A stretch of DNA of 64,000 bases from assembly GCF_016031635.1 (NCBI RefSeq), contig NZ_JACEGD010000031.1, forward strand, positions 60,588 through 124,587, written 5' to 3'. Source of the stretch: Bradyrhizobium diversitatis. GTDB lineage: Bacteria > Pseudomonadota > Alphaproteobacteria > Rhizobiales > Xanthobacteraceae. Position numbers and translations under genes: made by a program. Of this stretch, positions 1 through 8,890 are shown piece by piece. The notes beneath the pieces are model-generated. The model did not search any database. It saw only the letters and a list, made by a program, of their open reading frames with translations, and was not told the origin of the DNA. Numbering within the stretch: the stretch's first letter is position 1; every line of letters begins with the position of its first letter.

Positions 1-2
1 TG

Positions 3-749
3 CAGGCCGGCGTCACCCAGCCGATCAAGTCGGAGGTGGTCGACAAGGTCGTGCCGGCGCAGTATCGCGATCCGGACGGACACTGGGCCGGCATCTCCAT
101 GCGCGCGCGCGTGATCTATGCCTCGAAGGATCGCGTCAAACAGGACAAGATCACCTATGAGGAGCTCGCCGATCCCAAGTGGAAGGGCAAGATCTGCATT
201 CGCTCGGGCCAGCACATCTACAACAACGCCCTGTTCGCGGCCTACACGGCCAAGTACGGTGAGGCCAAGGCCGAGGAATGGCTGCGCGGCGTGAAGGCCA
301 ATCTCGCGCAGAAGCCGTCGGGCGGCGATCGCGAAGCCGCCCGTGACGTTGCCGCCGGAAAGTGCGACATCGGCATCGGAAACACCTATTACTGGGCGCT
401 GATGATCAACAACGATCCCGAGAAGAAGCCGTGGGCGGAGGCGACACGCGTCATCCTGCCGACCTTCGAGGGCGGCGGCACCCACGTCAACCTCTCCGGC
501 GTGCTGCTCGCCAAGAACGCGCCCAACAAGGCCAACGGCATCAAGCTGATCGAGTGGCTCGTGAGCGAGCAGGCGCAGCAGATGTATGCCGACCAGAACT
601 ACGAATATCCGGTTCGGGGCGGTGTCGCCGTCAACTCCACCATCGCGGGCTACGGCAAGCTCGGCCCAGATCCGTTGCCGATCGCAAAGATCGCCGCCAA
701 CCGCAAGGCTGCGGCCTCGCTGGTGGACAAGGTCGGCTTTGACAACTGA
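3..749 (+). CDS. Fe(III) ABC transporter periplasmic binding protein, C-terminal part
   Basis: This is the 3' part of a ferric-ion binding protein of the FbpA/FutA type; the N-terminus and signal peptide lie left of the window. It would capture Fe3+ in the periplasm and pass it to the permease that follows. The paired tyrosines in the GNTYYWAL stretch match the Tyr-Tyr iron ligands of the FbpA family, and the C-terminal half of a type II binding-protein fold is complete (about 248 residues visible). The stop codon overlaps the probable start of the permease by about 11 bases, so the two are co-translated. Family is clear; iron as substrate follows from the Tyr pair and the fused permease. Confidence 0.9.
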   Translation, partial: QAGVTQPIKSEVVDKVVPAQYRDPDGHWAGISMRARVIYASKDRVKQDKITYEELADPKWKGKICIRSGQHIYNNALFAAYTAKYGEAKAEEWLRGVKANLAQKPSGGDREAARDVAAGKCDIGIGNTYYWALMINNDPEKKPWAEATRVILPTFEGGGTHVNLSGVLLAKNAPNKANGIKLIEWLVSEQAQQMYADQNYEYPVRGGVAVNSTIAGYGKLGPDPLPIAKIAANRKAAASLVDKVGFDN

Positions 750-2451
750 TCTCTGGCGGCCCTCGTCACTCAAACTGGCAGAAGCTTCGGGCGCACGGCC
801 TCGTTTGAGAGGCCGCGCCCACGCCGGGCGCGCGGCGACCGCAATCGCGATCGCAACCGCGATCCTGGTCGCGGCGCCCGTGATCTCGATCGTTTCGCTG
901 GCTTTGCAGCCGGCGCCCGATGTGTGGCACGACCTGATCAACTACGTGCTGCCGGCCGCCCTCCTGGACACCGCGCTTCTGCTCGTCGGGGTCGGCGCGC
1001 TCACGCTTCTGATCGGCGCCGGCACTGCATGGGTGATATCGCGCCACGATTTTCCCGGCCGGGGCATGCTCCTGTGGCTGATGCCGCTGCCGCTGGCGAT
1101 TCCGACCTATCTTGCGGCTTACGTCTATGCCGACCTGTTCGAACCGCTCGGCCTGGTGCACCGCACCCTGGCGGTCTGGCTGCCGCTGCGCGATGCCCTC
1201 GGCCATCTGCCCAACCTGCGCTCGCTGCCGGGCGCCATCTTCGTGATCGGGCTCGTGCTCTATCCTTACGTCTATCTGTCGGCGCGCGCGACGTTTCAGG
1301 TTCAGTCTGCCGAATTCGCCGAGGCGGCTACGACGCTGGGGGCCGGCCGATGGACCGTTTTCTGGCGCGTTTCACTGCCGATGGCGCGGCCGGCGCTGGC
1401 AGTCGGCGTGGCGCTGGTCGCGCTGGAAACGCTCAACGACATCGGCGCCAGCGAATATCTCGGCATCCGCACGCTGACGGTCTCGATCTTCACCACCTGG
1501 CTCAACCGCGGCAGCCTTGCCGGTGCGGCGCAACTCGCATGCCTGATGCTTGCGATCGTCGCCGGCCTGATCGCGATGGAGCGTTACGGCCGTCGCAACG
1601 CCAACGCCGAATTCTCGGCCGAAAGCCCGCATGTGAGGCAGCGAACCCCGCTTTCGGGCGCAAGAGCCTGGATCGCGTTCGCGGTCTGCGTGCTGCCGGT
1701 GCTGATCGGCTTCGTCGTGCCGCTGTTCTATCTGGCGCATCAGGCTCTCGGTCGCGGACTGCTTGCAAATTTCGACCCGCTCCTGTGGCGCCACACCTTC
1801 CATTCGTTTGCCTATGCAGCGCTCGCGACGCTCATGGCGCTGATGCTTGCGCTCGCCACGACGATCGCGCACCGCTTTCGGCCGGATCCTCTGCGATATG
1901 TGGCGATGAGCATCGCGCAGACCGGCTACGCGCTGCCGGGTCTCGTGATTGCCCTCGGCCTGCTGACCCCCGTGCTGGCGGTCGACAACGCGCTGAGCGC
2001 GGTCGTTGCCTGGACGGGACGTTCGCTGCCCGGGCTGATCCTGGTCGGCTCCGGGACGGCCGTCGTCATCGCCTACACGATTCGTTTCCTGGCGGTGCCG
2101 GTCGGCATGATCAAGGCCGGGTTCGACAGCATTCCGCGCGACTATGACGAGAGCGCGCGGACGGTCGGCGCGGGCCAGGCGGTCATGTTGAGACAGATCT
2201 ATCTGCCGCTGCTCCGGCCCGCGATGCTCGGCGCCGTCATCATCATGTTCGTCGACTGCCTGAAGGAGCTGCCGGCAACGCTGCTCTTGCGGCCGCTCAA
2301 CGTCGAAACGCTGTCGACGTCGATCTACCAGTTCGCAAGCCGCGGCAATTTCGAGGACGGCGCGCTCGCGGCCCTCCTGATCATCGCCGCCAGCATCGGC
2401 CCGGTCGTCTGGCTGACCCGGTTCTCCGAGGTGCCGAGCGGCCCCGCTTGA
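739..2451 (+). CDS. Fe(III) ABC transporter permease, fused two-domain (FbpB type)
   Basis: Inner-membrane permease of about 570 residues made of two homologous halves, as in FbpB/SfuB iron transporters. Each half carries an EAA-type cytoplasmic loop that docks the ATPase: EAATTLGAGRW near residues 195-205 and ESARTVGAG near 470. About 12 hydrophobic segments are visible. I place the start at the TTG at 739, inside the last codons of the binding-protein gene and preceded by AAGGTCGG; the frame is open further upstream but only as a shadow of that gene. The matching ATPase gene is not present: the next gene is convergent, so FbpC must lie upstream of the window or elsewhere. Confidence 0.88.
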   Translation: MTTDLWRPSSLKLAEASGARPRLRGRAHAGRAATAIAIATAILVAAPVISIVSLALQPAPDVWHDLINYVLPAALLDTALLLVGVGALTLLIGAGTAWVISRHDFPGRGMLLWLMPLPLAIPTYLAAYVYADLFEPLGLVHRTLAVWLPLRDALGHLPNLRSLPGAIFVIGLVLYPYVYLSARATFQVQSAEFAEAATTLGAGRWTVFWRVSLPMARPALAVGVALVALETLNDIGASEYLGIRTLTVSIFTTWLNRGSLAGAAQLACLMLAIVAGLIAMERYGRRNANAEFSAESPHVRQRTPLSGARAWIAFAVCVLPVLIGFVVPLFYLAHQALGRGLLANFDPLLWRHTFHSFAYAALATLMALMLALATTIAHRFRPDPLRYVAMSIAQTGYALPGLVIALGLLTPVLAVDNALSAVVAWTGRSLPGLILVGSGTAVVIAYTIRFLAVPVGMIKAGFDSIPRDYDESARTVGAGQAVMLRQIYLPLLRPAMLGAVIIMFVDCLKELPATLLLRPLNVETLSTSIYQFASRGNFEDGALAALLIIAASIGPVVWLTRFSEVPSGPA

Positions 2452-2583
2452 AGGCATGGGCACATCGTCCGCACACCCGTGGTGCTTCGACCAATCGAGT
2501 TGTCATCGCCCGACCTGATCGCTGAGCAAAAATCGTAAGGACGCGCAGACCGTATTGTGTTGCGCGCCCCCAGCGTTTCCCGC

Positions 2584-3234
2584 TTACGTGTTCTTCAACG
2601 CGACGCGGAATTCGGCTTCGGTCTTGGACTTGACCTCGTCGAGCGAAACGCCGTCGGCGAGCTCGATCAGCGCCATGCCGCCGCTGCCATGCTTGTCGAT
2701 GGTGAAGACGGCCAAATCAGTGACGACCATGTCGACCACGCGCTCGCCGGTCAGCGGCAGATTGCACTGCTTCAAGAGCTTCGGGCCGTCCTTGGCCGAA
2801 TGCTCCATTACCACGATGACGCGCTTGACGCCGGCGACGAGATCCATCGCGCCGCCCATGCCCTTGACCATCTTGCCGGGGATCATCCAGTTGGCGAGAT
2901 CGCCGTTCTGGGCCACCTGCATGGCGCCGAGGATCGACAGGTCCATGTGGCCGCCGCGGATCATGCCGAAGGAATCCGCGCTCGAGAAATACGAGGTCGA
3001 GGGCAGCTCGCTCACGGTCTGCTTGCCGGCGTTGATGAGATCGGCGTCTTCCTCGCCCTCATACGGGAACGGGCCCATGCCGAGCATGCCGTTCTCGCTC
3101 TGCAGGCTGACGTCCATGCCGTCCGGGATGTAGTTCGAGACCAGCGTCGGGATGCCGATGCCGAGATTGACGTAATAGCCGTCGCGCAACTCCTTCGCGG
3201 CGCGCGCGGCCATCTGTTCACGGGTCCAGGCCAT
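2584..3234 (-). CDS. 3-oxoacid CoA-transferase, subunit B
   Basis: Beta subunit (216 aa) of a family I CoA transferase (ScoB/PcaJ/AtoA type). With the A subunit it moves CoA from succinyl-CoA or acetyl-CoA to a 3-oxo acid. The catalytic glutamate is Glu47 in the SENGMLG motif, and a GIGIP turn lies at residues 25-29. The length is typical for the split bacterial enzyme. It lies 68 bases downstream of the A subunit on the same strand, with a palindromic repeat between them. Whether the substrate is acetoacetate (PHB or ketone metabolism) or 3-oxoadipate (aromatic breakdown) cannot be told here; no other pca or phb gene is adjacent. Confidence 0.93.
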   Translation of the reverse strand: MAWTREQMAARAAKELRDGYYVNLGIGIPTLVSNYIPDGMDVSLQSENGMLGMGPFPYEGEEDADLINAGKQTVSELPSTSYFSSADSFGMIRGGHMDLSILGAMQVAQNGDLANWMIPGKMVKGMGGAMDLVAGVKRVIVVMEHSAKDGPKLLKQCNLPLTGERVVDMVVTDLAVFTIDKHGSGGMALIELADGVSLDEVKSKTEAEFRVALKNT

Positions 3235-3261
3235 CGTTGTGCTCCTGTCGATTCTTTAGTG

Positions 3262-3310
3262 GCGCATGATCTGATCGGAAAACCGGTGTCCAGTTTTCCG
3301 GATCATGCGC
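3262..3310. repeat. Short palindromic intergenic repeat overlapping a stop codon
   Basis: Imperfect inverted repeat whose arms are GCGCATGATC...GGAAAAC and GTTTTCCGGATCATGCGC. It fills the gap between the two CoA-transferase subunits and includes the TGA stop of subunit A at 3303-3305. The GGAAAACC / CCGGATCATGC core resembles the right end of the longer repeats at 23.7 and 51.4 kb, so it is probably a short member of the same family. As RNA it would form a hairpin between the two cistrons. Confidence 0.75.
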
Positions 3311-4010
3311 TCGGGCGCGGGCGGGTGTTGCGGAATTCGATGCGCTTCTTGGCCGTGCCGACCTCGACGATGCGCTTCACGAAGATGCCGGGCGTGTGAA
3401 TGTGGTCGGGATTGAGTTCACCGGCCGGAACCAGATGCTCGACCTCGGCCACCGTGATCTTCGCGGCGGTCGCCATCATCGGGTTAAAATTGCGCGCGGT
3501 CTTGCGGTAGATGAGGTTGCCGGCGGTGTCGCCCTTCCAGGCGTGCACGATGGCGATGTCGGCGAACAGGCCGCGCTCCATCAGGTACTTCTCGCCGTCG
3601 AATTCCTTCACTTCCTTGCCTTCGGCGATCAGCGTGCCGACGCCGGTCTTGGTGTAGAAGGCCGGGATGCCGGCGCCGCCCGCGCGGATGCGCTCGGCCA
3701 GCGTGCCCTGCGGATTGAATTCGAGTTCCAGCTCCCCGGCGAGGAATTGCTGGGCGAACAGCTTGTTCTCGCCGACATAGGACGAGATCATCTTCTTGAT
3801 CTGACGGGTTTCGAGCAGGCGGCTGAGGCCGATGCCGTCGACGCCGGCATTGTTGGAGACCACCGTCAGGCCCTTGACACCGGACTCCCGGATCGCGTCC
3901 GACAGCTCCTCGGCAATGCCGCAGAGGCCGAAGCCGCCCGACATGATCATCATGTTGTCTTTCAGAATGCCTGACAGAGCCGACCTGGCGTCGGGATAGA
4001 CCTTGTTCAT
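3303..4010 (-). CDS. 3-oxoacid CoA-transferase, subunit A
   Basis: Alpha subunit (235 aa) of the same family I CoA transferase (ScoA/PcaI/AtoD type). The glycine-rich GGFGLCGIAE motif at residues 25-34 matches the family signature GGFGxxGxPE, and the length is as expected. It is the first gene of a two-gene operon; the repeat at 3262-3310 supplies its last bases. The roughly 260-base region upstream, shared with the divergent AsmA-like gene, should hold its promoter. Confidence 0.93.
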   Translation of the reverse strand: MNKVYPDARSALSGILKDNMMIMSGGFGLCGIAEELSDAIRESGVKGLTVVSNNAGVDGIGLSRLLETRQIKKMISSYVGENKLFAQQFLAGELELEFNPQGTLAERIRAGGAGIPAFYTKTGVGTLIAEGKEVKEFDGEKYLMERGLFADIAIVHAWKGDTAGNLIYRKTARNFNPMMATAAKITVAEVEHLVPAGELNPDHIHTPGIFVKRIVEVGTAKKRIEFRNTRPRPSA

Positions 4011-4270
4011 GCAAAAAACCTCGACTGAACCTTCGGCTTGCTGGCCGTCGCGCCTTATTGGCGGCGATTATTAGGCGAAATCGTCCGAAGCCGTCAATGA
4101 TACGGGGTTCTCCGCTGCGCCGCTGGGTGGTAGAAGCTGCCCACGCCGTGGGCATAACCGTGCAGCGGCCTTGAAAGCGTCAAGAAAACCCATCAAGTTG
4201 CGGGGGTTGGGTGTGGGCGCGCAGGTTTCCCGGCCCGCCCTCTGGCTCCAACGACCAACCCGATCAGGAC

Positions 4271-6211
4271 ATGCCATTGACCATGGCCCAAGGAATGAAG
4301 CGCCTCGGGACGCCGATCGCGGCGCTGCTCGGCGTCGCGCTGATCGCCCTGATCGCGACCTCCTGGCTCATCAACCGCGACGCGCTGCGCAAGGCCGTCG
4401 AAGCGCAGATCCGCGACGTCACCGGGCTGGAGCTCAATGTCGCAGGCAGCATCGACATTTCGGTGCTGCCGGCGAGCTACATCTCCTTCCACGACGTCGG
4501 CCTCAAGGGCGGCGGCACCAGCACGCCAGCGCTCCAGGTCGACGTGCTCACTGCAAATCTGCGGCTGCTGCCGCTGCTGCTGCAGCGGTTCGAGATCGCC
4601 GACCTGATGCTGCTGCGTCCGCGCATCCATGTCAGCCTCAAGCCGGACGGCGAGAGCAACTGGACGCCCTTCATCCAGACCATCGCGCGCACCATGAAGC
4701 CCGGGGCCGAGAACCAGGTCTCGTTCTCCGAAATCCGGATCCAGGACGGCGTGCTCGACTACGAGGACGCCGCTACGCGTGCCACCGAGAAGCTCGAGGA
4801 CATCGACCTGTCGCTGGCCTGGCCTTCGATCTCGCGCTCCTTTGCCGCGACCGGACAGTTCGACTGGCGCGGCGAGCGTGTCGACGGCTCGATCAGCTTT
4901 TCCGATTTCGTCGCGGCCCTCTCCGGCGACCGGTCCGGCCTGAAGGCGCGCATCGCCAGCGCGCCGCTCAAGCTCGCCTTCGACGGCAGCGTCGCCAATC
5001 GCACCAGCCCGATGATGGAAGGCACGCTCACCGTCGACAGCCCGTCCTTGCGCAACGCGCTGCGCTGGACTGGGCAGCCGCAGCCCGGCAGCGGCGGCTT
5101 CGGCCGCTTCGCGCTGAAGGCGCGCGCCAACGTCGTCGGCGCCTCGATCGCGCTCACCAACGTCAACGTCGAGCTGGACGGCAACGCCGCCGAGGGCGTC
5201 ATGACCTACGCCAATAACGGCCGGCAGACGCTGCAGGCGACGCTCGCCGCCGATGCGCTCGACTTCACGCCTTATATCTCGACGTTCCGCCTGCTCGCGA
5301 GCGGCGCGCGCGACTGGAACCGGCAGCTGTTCGATCTCCAGGGATTGTCGACCACCGATCTCGACATGCGCCTGTCCGCGGCCAAGCTCACGGTCGGGCC
5401 GACGAAGCTCGGACGCACCGCGATCGGCGCCAATTTGCGCAACGGCGCGCTGGCGCTCTCGGTCGGCGAGGCGCAAGTCTATGGCGGGATCGCAAAGGGC
5501 TCGTTCGGCATCGCCCGGTCCGACACCGTCGCCGACATCAAGGCGCAATTCCAGTTCACCGACGTCGACCTCCAGGCCTGCGCCACGGAGCTGTTCGGGC
5601 TCAACAAGCTGTCCGGCCGCGGCAATATCAACGTCTCGCTTCTCGCCTCCGGATCGAGCCCGTTCGGCCTCGTGCAGTCACTCGACGGAAGTGCCACCGT
5701 GACCGGGCATGACGGCGCGATCGCAGGCTTCAACGCCGAGCAGCTCCTCAAGCGGCTGGAGCGGCGGCCGCTGTCGGGCGGTGGCAATTTCCGCAACGGC
5801 TCGACGCCCTACACCAATCTCACCATCGCCGTGAAATTCTCCGACGGGATCGCCACCGCCGAGGACATCCGCGTCGAAGGGCCGGCGACGAAGATCACGC
5901 TCACCGGCACCGCCTCGGTGCCGACGCGCGAATACGACATGAAGGGTGTGGCAAGCCTCACCAGCGCCTCAGGATTCGAATTGCCGTTCGTGGTGCAGGG
6001 GCCATGGGACGATCCGCTGATCTTTCCCGATCCGGAAAGCCTGATCCGCCGCTCGCCAGCCTCCGCGCCGCTGCTTGACATGCTGAAGGACCGCAAGGGA
6101 GGCGATGCCGTGCGCTCCGCGATCGAGCGCATCACGGGAAGCGGAAAGCGTCCCGCGCCGGCGGAAGCGCCGACGGCGGAAAATACTAAAGAGAACGCCA
6201 AGTCCAACTAG
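4271..6211 (+). CDS. AsmA family protein
   Basis: Large membrane-anchored protein of about 646 residues. One transmembrane helix lies at residues 14-34 (IAALLGVALIALIATSWLI), followed by a long periplasmic part with the beta-rich, low-complexity pattern of AsmA proteins, which are thought to help outer-membrane assembly or lipid transport. The AsmA-2-like C-terminal half (GRGNINVSLLASGSS, then GTASVPTREYDMKG) is recognisable. The start is uncertain: ATG codons at 4271, 4283 and 4295 are all in frame and none has a well-spaced ribosome site; I chose 4271. No partner gene is adjacent. Confidence 0.85.
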   Translation: MPLTMAQGMKRLGTPIAALLGVALIALIATSWLINRDALRKAVEAQIRDVTGLELNVAGSIDISVLPASYISFHDVGLKGGGTSTPALQVDVLTANLRLLPLLLQRFEIADLMLLRPRIHVSLKPDGESNWTPFIQTIARTMKPGAENQVSFSEIRIQDGVLDYEDAATRATEKLEDIDLSLAWPSISRSFAATGQFDWRGERVDGSISFSDFVAALSGDRSGLKARIASAPLKLAFDGSVANRTSPMMEGTLTVDSPSLRNALRWTGQPQPGSGGFGRFALKARANVVGASIALTNVNVELDGNAAEGVMTYANNGRQTLQATLAADALDFTPYISTFRLLASGARDWNRQLFDLQGLSTTDLDMRLSAAKLTVGPTKLGRTAIGANLRNGALALSVGEAQVYGGIAKGSFGIARSDTVADIKAQFQFTDVDLQACATELFGLNKLSGRGNINVSLLASGSSPFGLVQSLDGSATVTGHDGAIAGFNAEQLLKRLERRPLSGGGNFRNGSTPYTNLTIAVKFSDGIATAEDIRVEGPATKITLTGTASVPTREYDMKGVASLTSASGFELPFVVQGPWDDPLIFPDPESLIRRSPASAPLLDMLKDRKGGDAVRSAIERITGSGKRPAPAEAPTAENTKENAKSN

Positions 6212-6436
6212 CAAGTCCAACTGAGCTGACGTCCGACTCAGGTGAGTTTCAACTGAGGACGGCGCCTCTCCGGTGTTGGCCGACCATCGCGAATTGATCC
6301 GGCCGAATTGATGCGGCGATTTCATCGTCCACGCGTTGACGACCCGGGTCTGACAAGATGCGTTGATTGCGCTACCATCCTGCGCTAGTGTTTTATACGA
6401 CCGGTTAAAAACACCGGCCGCTTGAGGGAGAAAAAC

Positions 6437-7822
6437 GTGAGATCCAAGGTAATTGGCGCAGTATCATTGGCGGTCGCTGCGGTTGGGCTTTTTGCCGCCA
6501 CTGCACCCGCCTTTGCGCAGCAGAAGACGATCACGGTCTGGTGGGGCAAGGGCTTCTATCGCTCCGAAGACGACGCGCTGATCGAGACGATCAAGAAATT
6601 CGAAGCCAAGACCGGCATCAAGGTCGAATTGTCGCAATACGCGATCCAGGACATGATTCCGAAGACGGTCGCGGCGCTCGATGCCGGCACGGTTCCCGAT
6701 GTCGCCTATTCCGACTCCTATGACGTGCAGGCGCAGGGCAAGTGGGCCTATGAGGGCAAGCTCGAGGACCTCACGGACGTCATGGAGCCGATCAAGGACC
6801 GGTTCGTGCAGAACACGCTCGATGCGTCGATCCTCTACAATGACGTCGCCAAGAAGAAGGCCTATTACGGCTTCCCGCTGAAGCAGCAGAGCATGCACGT
6901 CCAGATCTGGAACGACATGCTGGAGAAGGCCGGCTTCAAGCAGAGCGACATCCCGAACGACTGGACGGGCTATTGGACGTTCTGGTGCGACAAGGTGCAG
7001 CCGGCGATCCGCAAGGCAACCGGCCAGCGCATCTACGCCGTCGGCCAGCCGATGGGCGTGGAATCCACCGATTCCTTCCAGTCGTTCTACACCTTCATGG
7101 ATGCCTACCACGTCAAGCTGGTCGACGACGACGGCAAGTTGCTGGTCGACGACCCGAAGGTCCGCGACGGCCTGATCAAGGCGATGAAGGACTATACCGA
7201 CACCTACATCAAGGGCTGCACCCCGCCCTCCTCGACCACCTGGAAGGATCCCGACAACAACGTCGCGTTCCACAACAAGACCATCGTGATGACCCACAAC
7301 TTCACGATCTCGATCGCGGCGAAGTGGTTCGAGGACTCGCAGAACCAGGCGCTCACCCAGGAGCAGCGCGACGCCGGCAAGAAGGCCTATGAGCAGGACA
7401 TCATCACGGCATCCTTCCCGAAGGCGCCGGATGGTTCGACTATCCGCTACCGCTCGGACGTCAAGACCGGGCTGGTGTTCACCGCGGCCAAGAACAAGGC
7501 CGAGGCCAAGCAGTTCATCAGCTTCCTGCTCCAGGAAGATAACGTCCGTCCCTACATCGAAGGCGCGCTCGGTCGCTGGTTCCCGGTGACCAAGGAAAGC
7601 CAGGAAAGCCCGTTCTGGCAGGCTGACAAGCACCGCAAGGCCGTCTACGCGCAGTTCAAGGGCGGCACCGCCGCGTTCGATTTCACCAAGAACTGGAAGT
7701 TCACGATCCTCAACAACGAGAACGTGTGGGCGAAGGCGATGAATCGCGTCGTCAGCGAGAAGGTTCCGGTCGACAAGGCCGTCGATGAACTGATCGCCCG
7801 CATCAAGCAGGTCGCGGGCTAA
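6437..7822 (+). CDS. Carbohydrate ABC transporter substrate-binding protein
   Basis: Periplasmic solute-binding protein (461 aa) of the sugar-type family 1 (MalE/UgpB-like). A signal peptide ends at ATAPAFA, and the mature part begins QQKTITVWW, a typical opening for this family. I chose the GTG at 6437 because AGGGAG lies 7 bases upstream; a TTG at 6422 is also open. It precedes two permease genes on the same strand. Strong hairpins in the 195-base gap after this gene could let it be made in excess over the permeases. The substrate cannot be told from sequence alone. A CCGGT-N7-ACCGG inverted repeat at 6401-6417 is a candidate regulator site. Confidence 0.9.
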   Translation: MRSKVIGAVSLAVAAVGLFAATAPAFAQQKTITVWWGKGFYRSEDDALIETIKKFEAKTGIKVELSQYAIQDMIPKTVAALDAGTVPDVAYSDSYDVQAQGKWAYEGKLEDLTDVMEPIKDRFVQNTLDASILYNDVAKKKAYYGFPLKQQSMHVQIWNDMLEKAGFKQSDIPNDWTGYWTFWCDKVQPAIRKATGQRIYAVGQPMGVESTDSFQSFYTFMDAYHVKLVDDDGKLLVDDPKVRDGLIKAMKDYTDTYIKGCTPPSSTTWKDPDNNVAFHNKTIVMTHNFTISIAAKWFEDSQNQALTQEQRDAGKKAYEQDIITASFPKAPDGSTIRYRSDVKTGLVFTAAKNKAEAKQFISFLLQEDNVRPYIEGALGRWFPVTKESQESPFWQADKHRKAVYAQFKGGTAAFDFTKNWKFTILNNENVWAKAMNRVVSEKVPVDKAVDELIARIKQVAG

Positions 7823-7834
7823 GGTCTATCCCCT

Positions 7835-7989
7835 CCCTCTCCCCGTTCTTACGGGGAGAGGGTTGGGGTGGGGGGCTCTATCCGCTAGTTGTGCGCGTAG
7901 TGAGTCCTGTACCCGCTCACCCGGATCGCGCCGGACGATGCTTCGCATCGCCGGGGGCGATCCGACCTCTCCCCGCAAGCGGGGAGAGG
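7835..7989. repeat. Paired GC-rich hairpins between binding-protein and permease genes
   Basis: Three inverted repeats fill this gap. The first has a perfect 12-base stem CCCTCTCCCCGT/ACGGGGAGAGGG (7835-7862). A nested one has outer arms CGGATCGC/GCGATCCG (7922-7964). The last has an 11-base stem CCTCTCCCCGC/GCGGGGAGAGG (7966-7989) followed by TTTTAGATTT. The CCTCTCCCCGC arms look like a dispersed rhizobial intergenic repeat. In the transcript, the last hairpin plus U-rich tail could act as a partial terminator or RNA stabiliser downstream of the binding-protein gene. Confidence 0.75.
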
Positions 7990-8017
7990 TTTTAGATTTG
8001 AGAAGAGTCCGAAAAGA

Positions 8018-8890
8018 ATGGCGATCACGCTCTCTGGCGATCAGGCAATCCCCGGCCCGCCCTTGTCGTCGCGGCTGACCCCGGCGCAGGTCTGGGGCAT
8101 CATCCTGCTCGCGCCCTATCTGCTCGTTTTCCTTGCCTTCGTCGTCTATCCAGTCTGCTACGGGCTGTGGCTGGCACGGGCCCCTTCGAATTATGTGGCG
8201 CTCTACAATGATCCGATCTTTGCGCGCGCCGCGGTCAACACGCTGATCTTCCTGGTCATCGGCATCAACATCAAGATGCTGATCGCGCTGTTCCTGTCCG
8301 GCTTCTTCGCCCAGCAGCGCACCTGGATCAAATGGCTCTCGGTGATCTTCATCCTGCCCTGGGCGGTGCCGTCGATCCCGACCATCCTGTCGGTGCGCTT
8401 CATGCTCAATCCCGAATGGGGCATGATCAACCACTACATCTTCTCCTTGACCGGCGATGACGGCCCGAACTGGCTGAACGATCCGACGGTGGCGCTGACC
8501 ATGGCGATCGCCGTGCACATCTGGAAGTCGCTGCCGTTCTGGACGCTGATCCTGATCACCGGCCGCCTCGCGATCTCGCACGATCTGTTCGAGGCCGCCG
8601 AGGTCGACGGCGCGAGCTGGTGGCAGAAGTTCCGCTACATCACCTGGCCCTCGATGCAGACGCTCTACGTCACTTGCACGCTGCTCTCGATGATCTGGAC
8701 GCTGGGCGATTTCAACAGCGTCTACCTGCTCACCGGCGGCGGCCCGGCCGACCTCACGCACGTGCTGGCGACGCTCGGCATCCGCTATCTCCGGCTCGAC
8801 CAGCTCTCGCTGGCCATGGCATCGATCGTCTGCGCGATGCCGTTCGTCCTGCCGCTCGTGTACTTCATGATGAAACGGTTGTCGCGATGA
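8018..8890 (+). CDS. Sugar ABC transporter permease (MalF/UgpA-like)
   Basis: Inner-membrane permease of 290 residues with six hydrophobic segments and the ATPase-docking loop EAAEVDGASWWQKF about 85 residues from the C-terminus. It pairs with the next gene as a heterodimeric channel and overlaps it by four bases (ATGA), so the two are translationally coupled. Family and role are clear; the transported compound is not. No ATPase gene accompanies the set, so a shared MalK/UgpC-type ATPase encoded elsewhere is the likely energiser. Confidence 0.92.
   Translation: MAITLSGDQAIPGPPLSSRLTPAQVWGIILLAPYLLVFLAFVVYPVCYGLWLARAPSNYVALYNDPIFARAAVNTLIFLVIGINIKMLIALFLSGFFAQQRTWIKWLSVIFILPWAVPSIPTILSVRFMLNPEWGMINHYIFSLTGDDGPNWLNDPTVALTMAIAVHIWKSLPFWTLILITGRLAISHDLFEAAEVDGASWWQKFRYITWPSMQTLYVTCTLLSMIWTLGDFNSVYLLTGGGPADLTHVLATLGIRYLRLDQLSLAMASIVCAMPFVLPLVYFMMKRLSR

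Noticed and set aside
36..749. Start codon of the iron-binding protein at 36
   Set aside because: The frame is open to the left edge with family sequence, so the gene continues beyond the window.
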